This document shows positions 44,621-56,791 of a stretch of DNA of 64,000 nt, piece by piece; position 1 is the stretch's first letter, and each line of letters begins with the position of its first letter. The notes beneath the pieces are model-generated. The model was given only the letters and a program-made list of their open reading frames with translations, was not told the DNA's origin and made no database searches. The position numbers and the translations under genes were made by a program. Origin of the DNA: Dugong dugon (taxonomy: Eukaryota; Chordata; Mammalia; Sirenia; Dugongidae); assembly GCA_030035585.1 (NCBI GenBank), contig CM057468.1:58524145-58588144 (forward strand), given 5' to 3'.

Positions 44621-45579
44621 TCGTTTTGAATTGTTTGCTTTCTTTTCCTTTTCTTGAGTTGGAAGCCCTTTCTGGCCAGGCAGAGCTTCGTGGCAAGGAA
44701 ATCCCCTTTGGCTTCCAGAGACGTGCAGAGGGATCCCTGAGAACATTTCTTTTTTTGTTGGTTTTTTTTTTCCTGTTTTTTCTGGGGGGCCTTTCTTGTT
44801 CTTTTTTTTGTTGTTGTTTTGTTTTCTTTTCTCTTCCCTCTTTTTCCCTTTTTGTCTTTCTTCATTGCTCAGTTTCTCGTCTCTCTATATCTTCCTTCTC
44901 TTTCTGATCCCTGAATACCAGGCGTTGTATGCCTCTGCGCCTTCTGGCCAGGCTGTGCTGTGACTCCTGAGAGCGACTTCCCCAGACCTCATAGCTGCAT
45001 CGGTGGGATCCCTGCGGAATTTGCCGTTCTTTAACCTTTCTGATTTTTATTTATTCATTCTTTTCTTCCTCTTCCCCTTTCTGTTTTTCTCCATTTCATA
45101 GTCTCTCATCTCTCCATTCCAACGGCAAGCTCCCCTAGCATTCTTTTTTGTTTGTTTGTATGTTTTTTGGCTCCTGTTCCTATCTCCTCTCTCCCATATC
45201 CAGCTTAGCTCCACACATAACCATCTCCCTACTGCATCCTGCCTACCTGCACCGTGCAATTTACATCACACCACCAAGCAGTGCAGGCACGGCCTACTGG
45301 AACCTACCCAGAACTGATTACCCACCCGCCCTGGTGGCTGTAGTGAGTGCCACAAACAACCCGTCCCAGTGGCTCCTCTTCAGCTAGACCTGCCCTGCTG
45401 TACCATATCTGAGTGACTGAACCTGCCAGTTGGAGAAGGAGGTGAAAAGTATTGAGCACACAGACGAGCAAACAACAAAGAGCACGCAGTCCACCTACTC
45501 AGACATAGTCATTTTTTTTTAAAAAAAAAGGACAAAACAAACAAGTCTACAATCAATAAACGAGAGAAATAACTACTGA

Positions 45580-46628
45580 ATGCCCCAAAAACAGCAAACA
45601 ATATCAAAACATTTACAAAAACAGGACAGGATGGTTCCAGTAGCCATCCAAATTAAAACACCAGATGACTCTCCTGTGGAAGAAAATGCACTAGAAGTAC
45701 CTGATAGGGAATTCAAATCTCTAATACTCGGAATTTTCCAAGAACTGAGGCAAAAAGCTGACAAACATAAGGAAAAAATAGACAAATTCATGGAAAATAC
45801 AGACAAATAATTGGAAGAATTCAGGAAAATAATGCAGGAAAAAATGCCAAAATAAATTCACAACTAGAAATTATACAAAAACAACAATTAGAAATCCAAA
45901 AGATAAACAACAAGCTTTCAGAAATGGATGATGTCATAGAAGGGCTGAGAAGCAGATTTGAAATGGTGGAAGATGGGATCAGTGGAACTGAAGACAAACA
46001 CTTGGATACAACTCTGTTTCAGGAAAACTCAGAAAAAAGAACAAAGAAAAATGAAGAGACCCTGAGAGTTATGTGGGACACAATTAAAAGAAAAAATTTA
46101 TGAGTGATTGGCATTCCTGAACAGGGGGAGAAAACAGAAAACACAGAGAGGATCATTGAGGAACTGCTGACAGAAAACTTCCCCAATATCATGAAAGATG
46201 AAAAGCTGGCCATCCAAGAAGCTCAACGAACCCCATATAGAAGAGACCTCAAAAGAAAATCACCAAGGCATATCATATTCACACTCACCAAAACCAAAGA
46301 CAAACAAAGAATCCTGAGAGCAGCTCATGAAAAACAAGAAGTCAGATACAGAGGAGAAACAATAAAACTAAGCTCAGATTATTCAGCAGAAACCATGCAG
46401 GCAAGAAGGCAATAGGATGACATATATGAAATCTTGAAAGAAAAAAATTGTCAGCCAAGAATAATACATCCTGCAAAACTCTCATTCAAATTTGATGGTG
46501 AAATTAGGTCATTTTCAGATAAACAGAAACTAAGGGAAGATGTAAAAGTCAAACCAAACTTACAAGAATTATTAAAGGGAGTACTTCGATCTGAGGACAA
46601 ACAGCTTCAGCCCACAGGCAGAACCTAG
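45580..46628 (+). pseudogene. L1 ORF1 (RNA-binding chaperone), broken
   Basis: Length fits L1 ORF1p (about 350 codons). The start at 45580 gives MPQKQQTISK. A lysine/glutamate-rich coiled-coil region follows, then the RRM/C-terminal half: VIGIPEQGEKTENTERI near 46105, QEAQRTPYRRDL near 46220 and RIIHPAKLSFKFDGE near 46455. Lesions: TAA at 45808-45810, a frameshift around 45850, TGA at 46101-46103 (where an arginine codon is expected, so CpG decay is likely), and TAG at 46413-46415. In working L1s the protein forms trimers on L1 RNA. This copy cannot make it. Confidence 0.93.
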
Positions 46629-47051
46629 GACACAGGATCGTACGAGCCAGATACCAATCTAGGAAATGAACTCTCGAGCACTATCCAAAACCGAAAGAAA
46701 TACAACAGGGAATCAGAGCAGTCAATCGATGGATGACAACAACATCAAAACAATGAAAGAGGGAATGAACGGCATAGGTACAGAACCTTGGAATGGAGAG
46801 GAAGGCAAGGCGATACCAAGTAATGGTAGACTGCTTCAAACTTAGAAAGACAAGGGAAAAATTCATGGTAATGAAAAAGAAAGTTAACAAACCAACTCAT
46901 ACAAATAAAGAGGAAAAACATAAAGTCTCAGCAAAAACAAAACCTACAAAAACAAAAGAAATGAAAAAAAATCCACAAACAAAAGTAACTCAGCACAAGG
47001 GAGTAAGAAGAACAAAGAAAACATCAGCACCACAAAAAAAAGCGCTACAAA

Positions 47052-50000
47052 ATGACAGCAACAAACTCACATCTATCAATAATTACACTTAATGTAAATG
47101 GACTCAATGCACCCATAAAGAGACGAAGAGTGACAGAATGGATAAGAAAACAGGATCCATCAATATGCTGTCTACAAGAGACACACCTTAGAAACAAAGA
47201 TGTGAATTTATTAAAAGTCAAAGGTTGGAAAAAAATATATCAAGCAAACAACTACCAAAAAAGAACAGGAGCGGCAATTCTAATCTCAGATAAAATAAAC
47301 TTTGAAACGAAATCTACCACAAAAGACAAAGAAGGACACTATATAATGATTAAGGGGATGATCCATCATGAAGATATAACCATAATAAACATCTACGCAC
47401 CCAATGACAGGGCTCCAAAATACATAAAACGAACTCTAACAACACTGAAAGAGAAATTGACAGTTCCACAATAATAGTAGGAGACTTCAACACACCACTC
47501 TCAGTAAAGGACAGAACAACTAAGAAGAAACTCAGCAAAGATACAGAAGACCTAAAGGGCACAATCAGCCAACTTCACCTCATAGACATATATAGAACAC
47601 TCCGTCCAACCGCTGCAAAGTACACATTCTTTTCCAATGCACACAGAATGTTCTCCAGAATACACTACATCTTAGGCCCAGAGCAAACCTCAACAAGATC
47701 CAAAACGCTGAGATAATTCAAAGTATCTTCTCTGACCACAATGCCATCAAGGTAGAAATTAACAATAGAAAGAGCAAGGGAAAAAAATCAACTACATGGA
47801 AACTGAATAATAGCCTGCTTACACATCACTGGGTAATAGAAGAAATCAGAGATAGAATCAAAAAATTCCTAGAATCAAATGAGAATGAAAACACATCATA
47901 CCAAAAACTTTGGGACACAGCAGAGGCAGTCCTCAGAGGACAATTTATAGCAATAGATGCACATATCAAAAAAGAAGAAAGGGACAAAATCAAAACATTA
48001 ACTACAGAACTCAAACAAATAGAAAGAGAACAGCAAAAAAAGCCCACAACCACCAGAAGAAAGGAAATAGTAAAGATCAGAGCAGAAATAAATTAAATAG
48101 AGAACAGAAAAACAATAGAAAGAATCAACAAAACCAAAAGTTGGTTCTTTGAAAGAATCAACAAAATCAACAAACCACTGGCCAGACTGACAAAAGAAAA
48201 ACAGGAGAGGACACAAATAACCCAAATAAGAAATGGAATGGGCGACATTACAACAGACCCAACTGAAATAAAAAGGATTGTAACAGAATATTATGAAAAA
48301 CTATACTCCAACAAATTTGAAAACCTAGAGGAAATGGATAAATTTCTAGAAACACACAGACTACCCAAACTACAACAAAGTGATGTTGAAAATCTGAACA
48401 GACCCATACCAAGAGAAGAGATTGAAAAGGTAATAAAAAAAACTCCCAAACAAAAAAAGCCCTGGCCCAGATGGCTTCACTCGAGAATTCTACAAAACAT
48501 TTACAGAAGAGCTTGTACCAGTTCTACTCAAGCTATTTCAGAGCATAGAAGAGGAAGAAACACTTCCAAATTCATTCGATGAAGCCAGCATGACACTGAT
48601 ACCAAAACCAGGCAAAGACGTCACAAAAAAAGAAAATTACAGACCAATATCTCTCATGAATATAGATGCAAAAATTCTCAACAAAATTCTAGCCAATAGA
48701 ATTCAGCATCATATCAAAAAAATAATACACCACGACCAAGTAGGATTCATACCAGGTATGCAAGGATGGTTCAACATTAGGAAATCAATCAACGTAATCC
48801 ACCACATAAATAAAAGGAAAGAAAAGAATCACGTGATCATCTCAATTGACGCAGAAAAGGCATTTGACAAAGTCCAACACCCATTCCTGATAAAAGCTCT
48901 CAATAAAAAGGTATAGAAGGGAAATTTCTCAACATAATAAAGGGCATCTATGCAAAACCAATGGCCAACATCATTCTTAATGGAGAGAGGCTGAAAACAT
49001 TCCCCTTGAAAACAGGAACAAGACAAGGATGCCCTTTATCACCACTCCTATTTAACATTGTGCTGGAAGTTCTAGCTAGAGCAGTAAGGCAAGAAAAAGA
49101 AATAAAGGGCATCCAAATTGGTAATGAAGAAGTTAAACTGTTCCTGTTGGCAGATGATATGATACTATACATAGAAAACCCTAAAGACTCCACGAGAAAT
49201 CTGCTGGAACTAATAGAGAGATTCAGCAGAGTAGCAGGATACAAGATAAACATTCAAAAATCAGTTGGATTCCTATAAACCAGTAAGGAGAACGATGAAA
49301 AGGAAATCAGGAAAACAATACCATTTTTAATAGCCCCTAAAAAGTTAAAATACTTAGGAATAAATCTGACCAGGGATGTAAAAGACCTATACAAAGAAAA
49401 CTATAAAACACTACTGCATGAAACCCAAAGGGATCTACATCAATGGAAAAACATACCATGCTCATGGATAGGCAGACTCAACATTGTGAAAATGTCAATT
49501 CTACCCAAAGCAATTTATAAATACAACACAATCCCGATCCAAATACCAACAACATTCTTCAAAGAGATGGAAAAACTAATCATTAACTTTATATGGAAAG
49601 GGAAGAAGCCCCGAGTAAGTAAAGCACCACTGAAGAAGAAGAATAAAGTTGGAGGACTCACACTACCTGACTTCAGAACCTACTATACAACTACAGTAGT
49701 CAAAACAGCCTGCTACTGGTACAACAACAGATACATTGACCAACGGAACAGAATTGAGAACCCAGATGGAAATCCATCCACCTACGGTCACCTGATCTTT
49801 GACAAGGGCCCAACGTCCATCAAATGGGGAAAAGACAGTCTTTTTAACAAATGGTGCTGGCAAAACTGGATATCCATTTGCAAAAAAATGAAACAGGACA
49901 CATACCTCACACCGTATACAAAAACTACTTCAAAATGGATCAAAGACCTGAATATAAAGCCTAAAACTATGAAGTTCATAGAATAAAAAATAGGACCAAC

Positions 50001-50874
50001 ACTTCAGGCCTTAATACATGGCATTAACAGGATACAAACCATAAACATCAACACACAAAACCCAACAGATAAGCTAGATAACTGGGATCTTCTAAAAATC
50101 AAACACCGATGCTCTTCAAAAGGCTTCACCAAAAGAGTAAAAAGAGAACCTAAAGACTGGGAAAAAATTCTTGGACAGTACAAGTCAGACAAAGGTCTAA
50201 TCTCCATAATCTACAAGAAAATCCAACACCTCTACAACAAAAATACAAATAATCCTATTAAAAAATGGGCAAAGGAAATGAACAGACACTTCACCAAAGA
50301 AGACATTCAAATGGCCAACAGACACATGAGGAAATGCTCGCGATCACTAGCCATTAGAGAAATGCAAATTAAAACCACAATGAGATACCATCTCACCCCG
50401 GCATTACTGGCACGAATCAAAAACACTGGAAATAACAAATGTTGGAGGAGCTGCGGGGAGATCGGAACTCTTATGCACTGCTGGTGGGAATGCAAAATGA
50501 TACAACCATTTTGGAAAATGATATGGCGCTTCCTCAGAAAGCTAGAAATAGACATACCATTCGATCCAGCAATTCCACTCCTAGGAATATATCCTAGAGA
50601 AATAAGAGTCGTCACTCGAATAGACATATGCACACCTATGTTCATGGCAGCATTGTTCACAATAGCAAAACGATGGAAACAGTGTAGATGCCCATCAACA
50701 GATGAATGGATAAACAAACTATGGTACTTACACACAATGGAGTACTATGCCACAAGAAAGAACAACAATGAATCTGTGAAGCATCTCATAACATGGATGA
50801 AACTGGAGGACATTATGCTGAGTGAAATAGGTCAATCACAAAAGGACAAATATTGTATGAGACCTCTATTGTAA
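47052..50874 (+). pseudogene. L1 ORF2 (endonuclease-reverse transcriptase), broken
   Basis: About 1,274 codons, the usual L1 ORF2p size. Endonuclease: TLNVNGLNAPIKRR near 47090, CCLQETHL near 47170, NIYAPND near 47390, then in other frames GDFNTP near 47490 and SDHNAIK near 47740. Reverse transcriptase: [13 protein letters not shown] near 48640, [17 protein letters not shown] near 48840, [14 protein letters not shown] near 49015, and LLADDMILY near 49145, where F of FADD is L. The Cys knuckle C-x3-C-x7-H-x4-C is intact at 50440-50493. Lesions: frameshifts near 47450, 47705, 48455 and 48910; stops at 48094, 49276 and 49984. Not functional. Confidence 0.96.
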
Positions 50875-52057
50875 AAACCCATGGAAAAGTTCACACACAA
50901 AATGTAACAATCTTTGTTGGTTACCAGGGATGGGAGGGGTTGGGGGAAATACTAAATAGGCAACAGATAAGTGGTATCTTGGGTGAAGGGTGAGACAGTA
51001 CACAATACAGGGGAAACTAGCATAACCTGTACAAGGAAAGGTCATGGAAGCCCCATAGACACATCCAAACTCCCTGAGGGACTGAATTGCTGGGCGGAGG
51101 GCTGTGGGGACCATGGTCTCGGGGAACATCTAGCTCAATTGGCATGACACAGCTTATAAAGACAATGCTCTACATTCTACCTTGGTGAGTGAGTAGGGTC
51201 TGGGGTCTTAAAGTCCTGTGAGCGGCCATCTAAGATACTCCACTGGTCTCATCCCTTCGGGAGCAAGGGAGAATGAAGAGAACAGGATACAAGGAAAAGA
51301 TTAGTCTGAAGGACTAATTGTCCACAGCTACCAAGGCCTCCACCGGACTGAGTCCAGTACAGCTAGATGGTGCCCGGCTACCACCACTGACTGCTCTGAC
51401 CAGGATCACAACAGAGGGTTCTCGACAGAGCTGGAGAAGGATGTAGAGCATAATTCTAACTCATAAAAAAAAAAAAAGACCAGATTTACTGGCCTAAAGG
51501 AGACTGGAGAAACCTCGAGAGTATGGCCCCCAGACACCCTTTAAGCTCAGTGGTGAAGTTACCTCCGAGGTTCACTGTTCAGCCTGGGAGTGGACAGCCC
51601 CGTAAAACCAAATGAGACTAACGAGGTATAGGAGTCCAGTGACAAGGGCCAGAAGGCAGAAGGGGACAAGGAAGCTGGTGATAGGGAACACAAGGTTGAG
51701 TAAGGATATTGTTGATGTGTTGTGAGATTGTTAACCATTGTCATAGGGCAACATTTGTACTAACTGTTAAATGAGAAACTATTTTGTTCTGTAAGCCTTC
51801 ATCTTAAGTGAGAATAACAGCACAATTGGAAGAGCGTAGTCAATGTCACTGAACTGTGTATGTAGAAATTTTTGAAACGGTGTATCTTTGGCTATGTGTA
51901 TTTTCACCAAAAAAAAAAAAAAAAAAGGTTGAGAATTTAGAGGGTTGATATGTTGTGGGGTTGTTAACCAATGTCATAAAACAGCATGTGTACTACTGTT
52001 TCATGAGAAACTATTTGTTCTGTAAGCCTTCACCTGAAGTACAATAAAATAAAATAA
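50875..52057 (+). other. L1 3' UTR
   Basis: Contains a G-quadruplex-prone tract just after ORF2, the TCTTAAAGTCCTGTGAGCGG and AGCTAGATGGTGCCCGGCTA landmarks used to recognise fragments elsewhere, and a duplicated end module (51711-51816 and 51944-52050) separated by a ~100-bp segment ending in poly-A at 51909-51926. AATAAA is at 52043-52048. Confidence 0.9.
50927..50946 (+). promoter_or_regulatory. predicted G-quadruplex in the L1 3' UTR
   Basis: GGGATGGGAGGGGTTGGGGG: four G-runs of at least three with loops of 1-2 bases. L1 3' UTRs of many mammals have such a tract (established). Folding here is inferred only. Confidence 0.7.
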
Positions 52058-52069
52058 AAAATGAAAAGC

Positions 52070-52304
52070 AATAAAACAGTAGCCTCAATGGTCTAAAATC
52101 CCAGCTACCTCCCCACGCACTTCCCCTTTCTAACCAATTCTGTTTTTAATTCTTCAGGTGTTTCCCTTTCCTACTTAGAATAATATGCTTATAGCACAAT
52201 TTCTTGATTTAACTATTTAAGGCATTATCTATTTGTGCTCTGAGAGATAGAATTTCAGTTATTGTTATTGTTTTTATATTGGTTCTTCCATTAGTTACCT
52301 TTGT
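52070..52304. other. no recognised feature
   Basis: Short interval between the L1 and the next RTE insertion. Confidence 0.4.
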
Positions 52305-52314
52305 ATATGTTAAT

Positions 52315-53259
52315 GTTGTTGTTAGGTGCCTTCAAGTCAGTTCCAACTCATAGCGACCCTATGTATAACAAAACAAAACACTGCCCAGTCCTGTGCCATT
52401 CTCACAATCTTTGCTATGTTTGGGCCCATTGTTGCCGCCACTGTGTCAGTCCATCTCCTTGAGGGTCTTCCTCTTTTTCACTGACTTTCCCTAACATGTT
52501 GTCCTTCTCCAGAGACTGGTCCCTCCTGATAACATGTCCAAAGTATGTGAGACAAAGTGTCACCATCCTTGCTTCTAAGGAGCATTCTGGCTGTACTTCT
52601 TCCAAGACAGATTCGGTCATTCTTTTGGCAGTCCATGGTATATTCAATATTCTTCACCAAAACCATAATTTAAAGGCATCAATTCTTTGGTCTTCCTTAT
52701 TCATTTTTCAGCTTTCGCACACACATGAGGCGATTGAAATCATGGCTTGGGTCAGGCACACCTTAGTCCTCAAAGTGACATCTTTGCTTTTTAACACTTT
52801 AAAGAGGTCTTTCGCAGCAGATTTGCCCAATGCAATGAACGCATCGTTTGATTTCTTGACTGCTGCTTTCATGGGAGTTGATTATGGATTCAAGTAAAAT
52901 GAAATCCTTGACAACTTCAGTATTTTCTTCATTTGTCATGATGTTACTTATTGGTCCTGTTGTGGGGACTTTTATTTTCTTCCACAGTTGTATTTTGAGT
53001 GCCTTCCAACCTGAGGGGCTCATCTTCCAGCACTGTAGCAGACAATGTTTCACCGCTATCCATACGGTTTTCACTGGCCAATTCTGTTAGAAGTAGATCA
53101 CCAGGTTCTTCTTCCTAGTCTGTCTTAGTCTGAAAGCTCTGCGGAAACCTGTCCCCCATGGAAGACTCTGCTGGTATTTGAAATGCCAGTGGCATAGCTT
53201 CCAGCATCACAGCAGCACACACGTCACCACAGTATGGCATACTGACAGACTAGCGGTGG
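52315..53259 (-). mobile_element. internally deleted RTE with perfect 10-bp target duplication
   Basis: From the left: RTE tail and C-terminal coding part in antisense ((GTT)n, AGGTGCCTTCAAGTCAG ... TGTTACTTATTGGTCCTG). At about 52981 it passes directly into the RTE leader in antisense (GAGTGCCTTCCAACCTGAGG ... CATAGCTTCCAGCATCACAG ... CATACTGACAGACTAGCGG). Most of the coding region, including the RT core, is missing. Flanked by ATATGTTAAT at 52305-52314 and 53260-53269, so the deletion arose before or during insertion. Confidence 0.94.
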
Positions 53260-53273
53260 ATATGTTAATATAA

Positions 53274-53427
53274 AAACCCACTGCCATTGAGTAAATTCCA
53301 ACTCATAGCGACCCTGTGGGACAGAGTAAAACTACCCCATAGGGTGTCCAAGGAACTGCCGGTGAATTTGAACTGCCCACCATGTGGTTAGCAGCTGAAC
53401 TTTTAATCACTGTGCCACCAGGGTTCC
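53274..53427 (-). mobile_element. AfroSINE copy, minus strand
   Basis: AACCCACTGCCATTGAGTAA, CCCTGTGGGACAGAGTAAAA, GTCCAAGGAACTGCCGGTG and CACTGTGCCACCAGGGTTCC. It lies only a few bases from the RTE target duplication. Confidence 0.95.
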
Positions 53428-53540
53428 GTATTAATATGGTATACCTAAATATTTTGTTATCATTCTGGTCACATTAAACATCGATAATATGTTCTGTGCT
53501 GTAGCTATTTTTTTTTCATCTTCCGTATTTTGCTTATAGG

Positions 53541-53888
53541 TTTTTTTTTTAATTTTTTTTTAATTGTACTTCAGGTGAAGGTTTATAGAACAAATAGTTT
53601 CTCATGAAACAGTAGTACACATATTGTTTTATGACATTGTTTAACAACCCCACAACATGTCAACCTTCTCCCTTCTCGACCTTTTTTTTTTTTTTGGTGA
53701 AAATATACATAGCCAAAGATACACCATTTCAAAAATTTCTACATGCACAGTTCAGTGACATCAACTATGCTCTTCCAGTTGTGCTGTTATTCTCACTTTA
53801 GATGAAGGTTTACAGAACAAAATAGTTTCTCATTAAACAGTTAGTATACATGTTGCCCTATGACAATGGTTAACAACCCCACTACACG
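53541..53888 (-). mobile_element. 5'-truncated L1 3' end, minus strand, with target duplication
   Basis: Reverse complement of the L1 3' terminus, including both end modules and the internal poly-A (poly-T at about 53682-53695 on this strand). Flanked by TGCTTATAGG (53531-53540) and TGCTCATAGG (53889-53898), 9 of 10 identical. Confidence 0.95.
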
Positions 53889-53898
53889 TGCTCATAGG

Positions 53899-54906
53899 TT
53901 GATTCTAAAATTTGGAAACAGGTTAACTGATATTATCCACAGTAAGGGATTTTGTTTGTTGGTAAACCACATTTTTTACCAGTCACTTCTAAGCTCTGTC
54001 AGCTATTGTACTGACACCTCAAACCACATTTCTAAACCAGATTCAGCTTAGATTCTTCCAACGAGATGCATTTAGAGAAATGTTGGAAGGCTAGAGGGAA
54101 TCAGAAGTCATTCTTTCCCTGGCAGTGGTATCGTTGGCATACACAGGCTACAGCAACTTGAGTGTTTGCTCCAGTCAGCCGGATTCCATGCTCCCTGGCC
54201 AGTCCCTGGCCAGTCCCTGGCCCTGGGTTACAGCACCAGCACTGTTGGGACTGCTGTGATGACTTCCTAAAGTTTTCTCCCCTCTGGGACAGTTGCAACT
54301 TCCAGACCTGTTAGATTCAATCTGTTAAGGTGGGACAAAACATCCTACTGGTGATGCCTTAGTTTTCACCTCTCCAGCCCTTTAAAAGATTGTGTGAGCA
54401 CTTAGTTCCCTGCTTTAAAAATACATTCTGCTTAAAAGAGTTTTTAGTGTTTTAACACACCGAAACTTGACTGGTTTATGTTTATGTATATTTTACTCAC
54501 AGAAGAGCCAAGTAATGTGTTAGGAGTATAGTTCTTGGCTCCATTGTCATTACCTTTATGCCACTCAAAAGAACACTGTCTTACTTGTTTCTCAATATTA
54601 GTTTCTCAATATCATGCCCCATCTGTGTTCGCGTCACACTTGAACCATGGCTTTGTTTTTCATGCAGTTTAACTGCCTTCCTATTTTCTTTTTGAGGGAA
54701 ATTAGCATATGTTTTTATCACTGTCATTAATACTACCATCCAGGTCTTAATCATATCCACTTCAATTTTGTTCTTTAAAAAAATTGACCTGCTTTACAGA
54801 ATTATTGTTTTCCAAGTCTGCTAATACAACTCTAATCCTGGACAAGATTATCTCAAACTCAGTTCCTGGGTTAATGACATTGTTTCTTGTATCCTTTGAA
54901 ATCCTT
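53899..54906. other. unassigned sequence with a short 11-bp tandem repeat
   Basis: TCCCTGGCCAG occurs about three times in a row at about 54192-54223. No gene recognised. Confidence 0.5.
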
Positions 54907-54957
54907 TTTTTTTTTTCTTTCTCTCTCTCTGTCTGTCTCTTTCTCTCTCTCTTCTTT
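54907..54957. repeat. pyrimidine-rich (CT)n tract
   Basis: Poly-T followed by CTCTCTCTGTCTGTCTCTTT-like repeats. Confidence 0.85.
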
Positions 54958-54999
54958 ATTCCTTTTACTAGAGTAATCTCTAAGTAACTTCATCAGAAT

Positions 55000-55870
55000 A
55001 AAGTTACATGGAAACTACACTTTCTATGTTCCTGTGTTTCTGAGTACATCTTTATTTTGCTTTCCCACTTGATTAATAGGTTGGCTGAGTATAAAAATAT
55101 AGGTTCAAAGTCATTTTTTCTCTGATTTTTTATGGCATTGAGCTATTGTTTTCTGGTATGCAAGATTGCTATGCTGGTCTGACTCATCCTAATTCATAGT
55201 AAGCATTTTCCCCCTGACTCTTCAGAAGCTTTTAAGGTCTTTTCTTTATTTTTAGTGTATGAAATTTCACAAATATGAATCCAAGTGTGTCATCTTCTCA
55301 GTTACTGTGGTCATCAATAGCACTGTTACTCTGAGGACTCAGTTCTCTCCAGCTATGGGAAATTCCTTTCCTTTATTTCTTTGAAAATTTCTACCCACCA
55401 CTCTTCTTTTTATCCACTTCTGGAGCTTTCAGGTTGTAACTTCTAGATTTATTTTTCTGTTTTATCTTTTTCTTTCAAGTTTCCTTTATTTTTGTCATTG
55501 CTTTATTTCCTAGGAGATTTCCTCAGTGTTATCTTCCAATTTTTCTATTGAAGATGTTACTTTGGTAAACACATGATTAATTTCTGAAGTTTCTTTCTTC
55601 TCTCTAATATTTCATAGCTTCTTGATTTTTTAATTATATTTTCCTCTGTTTGCTGAATTATATTGATTTTTATTGGGATTTATTCTATTTCTTTTTCTTG
55701 ATTTTTCTCTTTCATGCTACAAGTTTTCTTCCTATACTTTGGATATTTTTCAAATTGAAGAATGAGTGGCTGGATTATATTTTCCAAGTCTCTGATAGGT
55801 TTTCCTCTGTTTGGTAGGTGTTGACTTCCTTTACTTGAGGACACAAATAAACATATTTATATTTTACGTG
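55000..55870 (-). mobile_element. probable ancient L1, antisense
   Basis: GTTGGCTGAGTATAAAAATA, TTGAGCTATTGTTTTCTGGT, TTCCTTTATTTCTTTGAAAA, CTTTCAGGTTGTAACTTCTA and CAGTGTTATCTTCCAATTTT resemble the antisense order of old L1M sequence. Diverged, hence moderate confidence. Confidence 0.5.
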
Positions 55871-56780
55871 TAGTTCTTTGCTGTGTGTAGGGATCTACAC
55901 ACATGAAAGCAGGACTTATGACTGGCTGACTTTACTTGGGTGCTCAGATAGGAAACCTGGCTTTAGGTGAGGAGGGCCTCCAAATGTTAGAATGAAGAGG
56001 GTTTTAATCTAAGCTACATGCACTCATCCTGGGAGAACAAAATATTTGAGAACAAAAACCTCATATTTTTTGCCTGCCATGAACACAATGACAAGAGAGC
56101 AGCAAAAGCATGGAATGTAAGAAGCAGACTCTGACCGGTGAGGGGTCCTGGAAGGAGATGGGAGTTAGAGAGAAAACCACAACAAAAGAGCCTGAGGTAA
56201 CACTGGACATCTTCAGTGGTTGTGAATGAAAAAGGTCTAAAAAGGAAAGCAGCACCCCAAAGGAATAAAATACACTAAGATGCTCCACTGTTTTAAATAC
56301 TCCATAAATAGTAGTTGAATACCTCCTCCATGCTTAGCCTTGTTCAATTACCATCTATTTTTGATCTTGATGGTTTGATTACCTGCAGGTGACTAATTCT
56401 CCTTACTCTTGTCTTCATCTATCTTGAGTTTCCTTCCTGCTTTCTGCCTCTCAGAAGATGGCAGTGCAGGTAAATGTCACATAAATAAGTTCTTACATGT
56501 AGGTATGACCCTGACTCCTGGGAGAGACACAATCTTGGCACGGTTAACCTTTACACCACCACAGCCTTAGAAAGCTGAGCTCTATGAGGAAGTGGCAAAA
56601 CTCAGAGCCAGCCTGAGAACTACTCCTGATTTGATCATGTTGTGAGTACTTCTGGTTAGTTACATGGTATTGTTTGAAATTGTGGTAATTCAGCATATGG
56701 ATTTATTACTTGGTTTTTACAAGCTTTTACATATACAGAAGCTGTCCGTATTATATTTTTGTTATAAATGTATGTCTTTA
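55871..56780. other. no recognised gene
   Basis: No clear repeat or exon. The 75-codon minus frame at 56288-56061 is unexplained. Confidence 0.4.
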
Positions 56781-56791
56781 TTGTTTTATTT

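Larger units (their letters stand above)
43641..45579 (+). promoter_or_regulatory. L1 5' UTR / internal promoter region
   Basis: About 1.9 kb, much more GC- and CpG-rich than its surroundings. In L1 the internal promoter lies here (family knowledge). YY1-like sites occur at 43654, 43874 (reverse), 44204 (reverse) and 44513 (reverse). The middle part consists of a tandem pair of 300-bp units. Further on it becomes pyrimidine-rich (44750-44910) and has a 45520s A/T run just before ORF1. Confidence 0.75.
43641..52057 (+). mobile_element. complete-length L1 LINE with 12-bp target duplication
   Basis: About 8.4 kb from a GGGAGAGTTCCGGCAAAATG start to an AATAAA-rich end. The repeat AAAATGAAAAGC lies at 43629-43640 and 52058-52069. 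The upstream repeat begins in CTT/AAAA, the classical L1 endonuclease cleavage context. It comprises a long 5' UTR with a duplicated 300-bp unit, ORF1, an inter-ORF spacer (46629-47051), ORF2 and a ~1.18-kb 3' UTR. Both ORFs are broken, so it is not autonomous now. Complete ends and an exact target duplication indicate a moderately recent insertion. Confidence 0.97.

Noticed and set aside
44115-44696. 193-codon minus frame and several 90-160-codon frames on both strands
   Set aside because: By-products of the GC-rich tandem 5' UTR of the L1; the repeated peptide segments mirror the 300-bp duplication.
50307-50735. 142-codon minus frame
   Set aside because: Antisense shadow of the L1 ORF2 C-terminal region.
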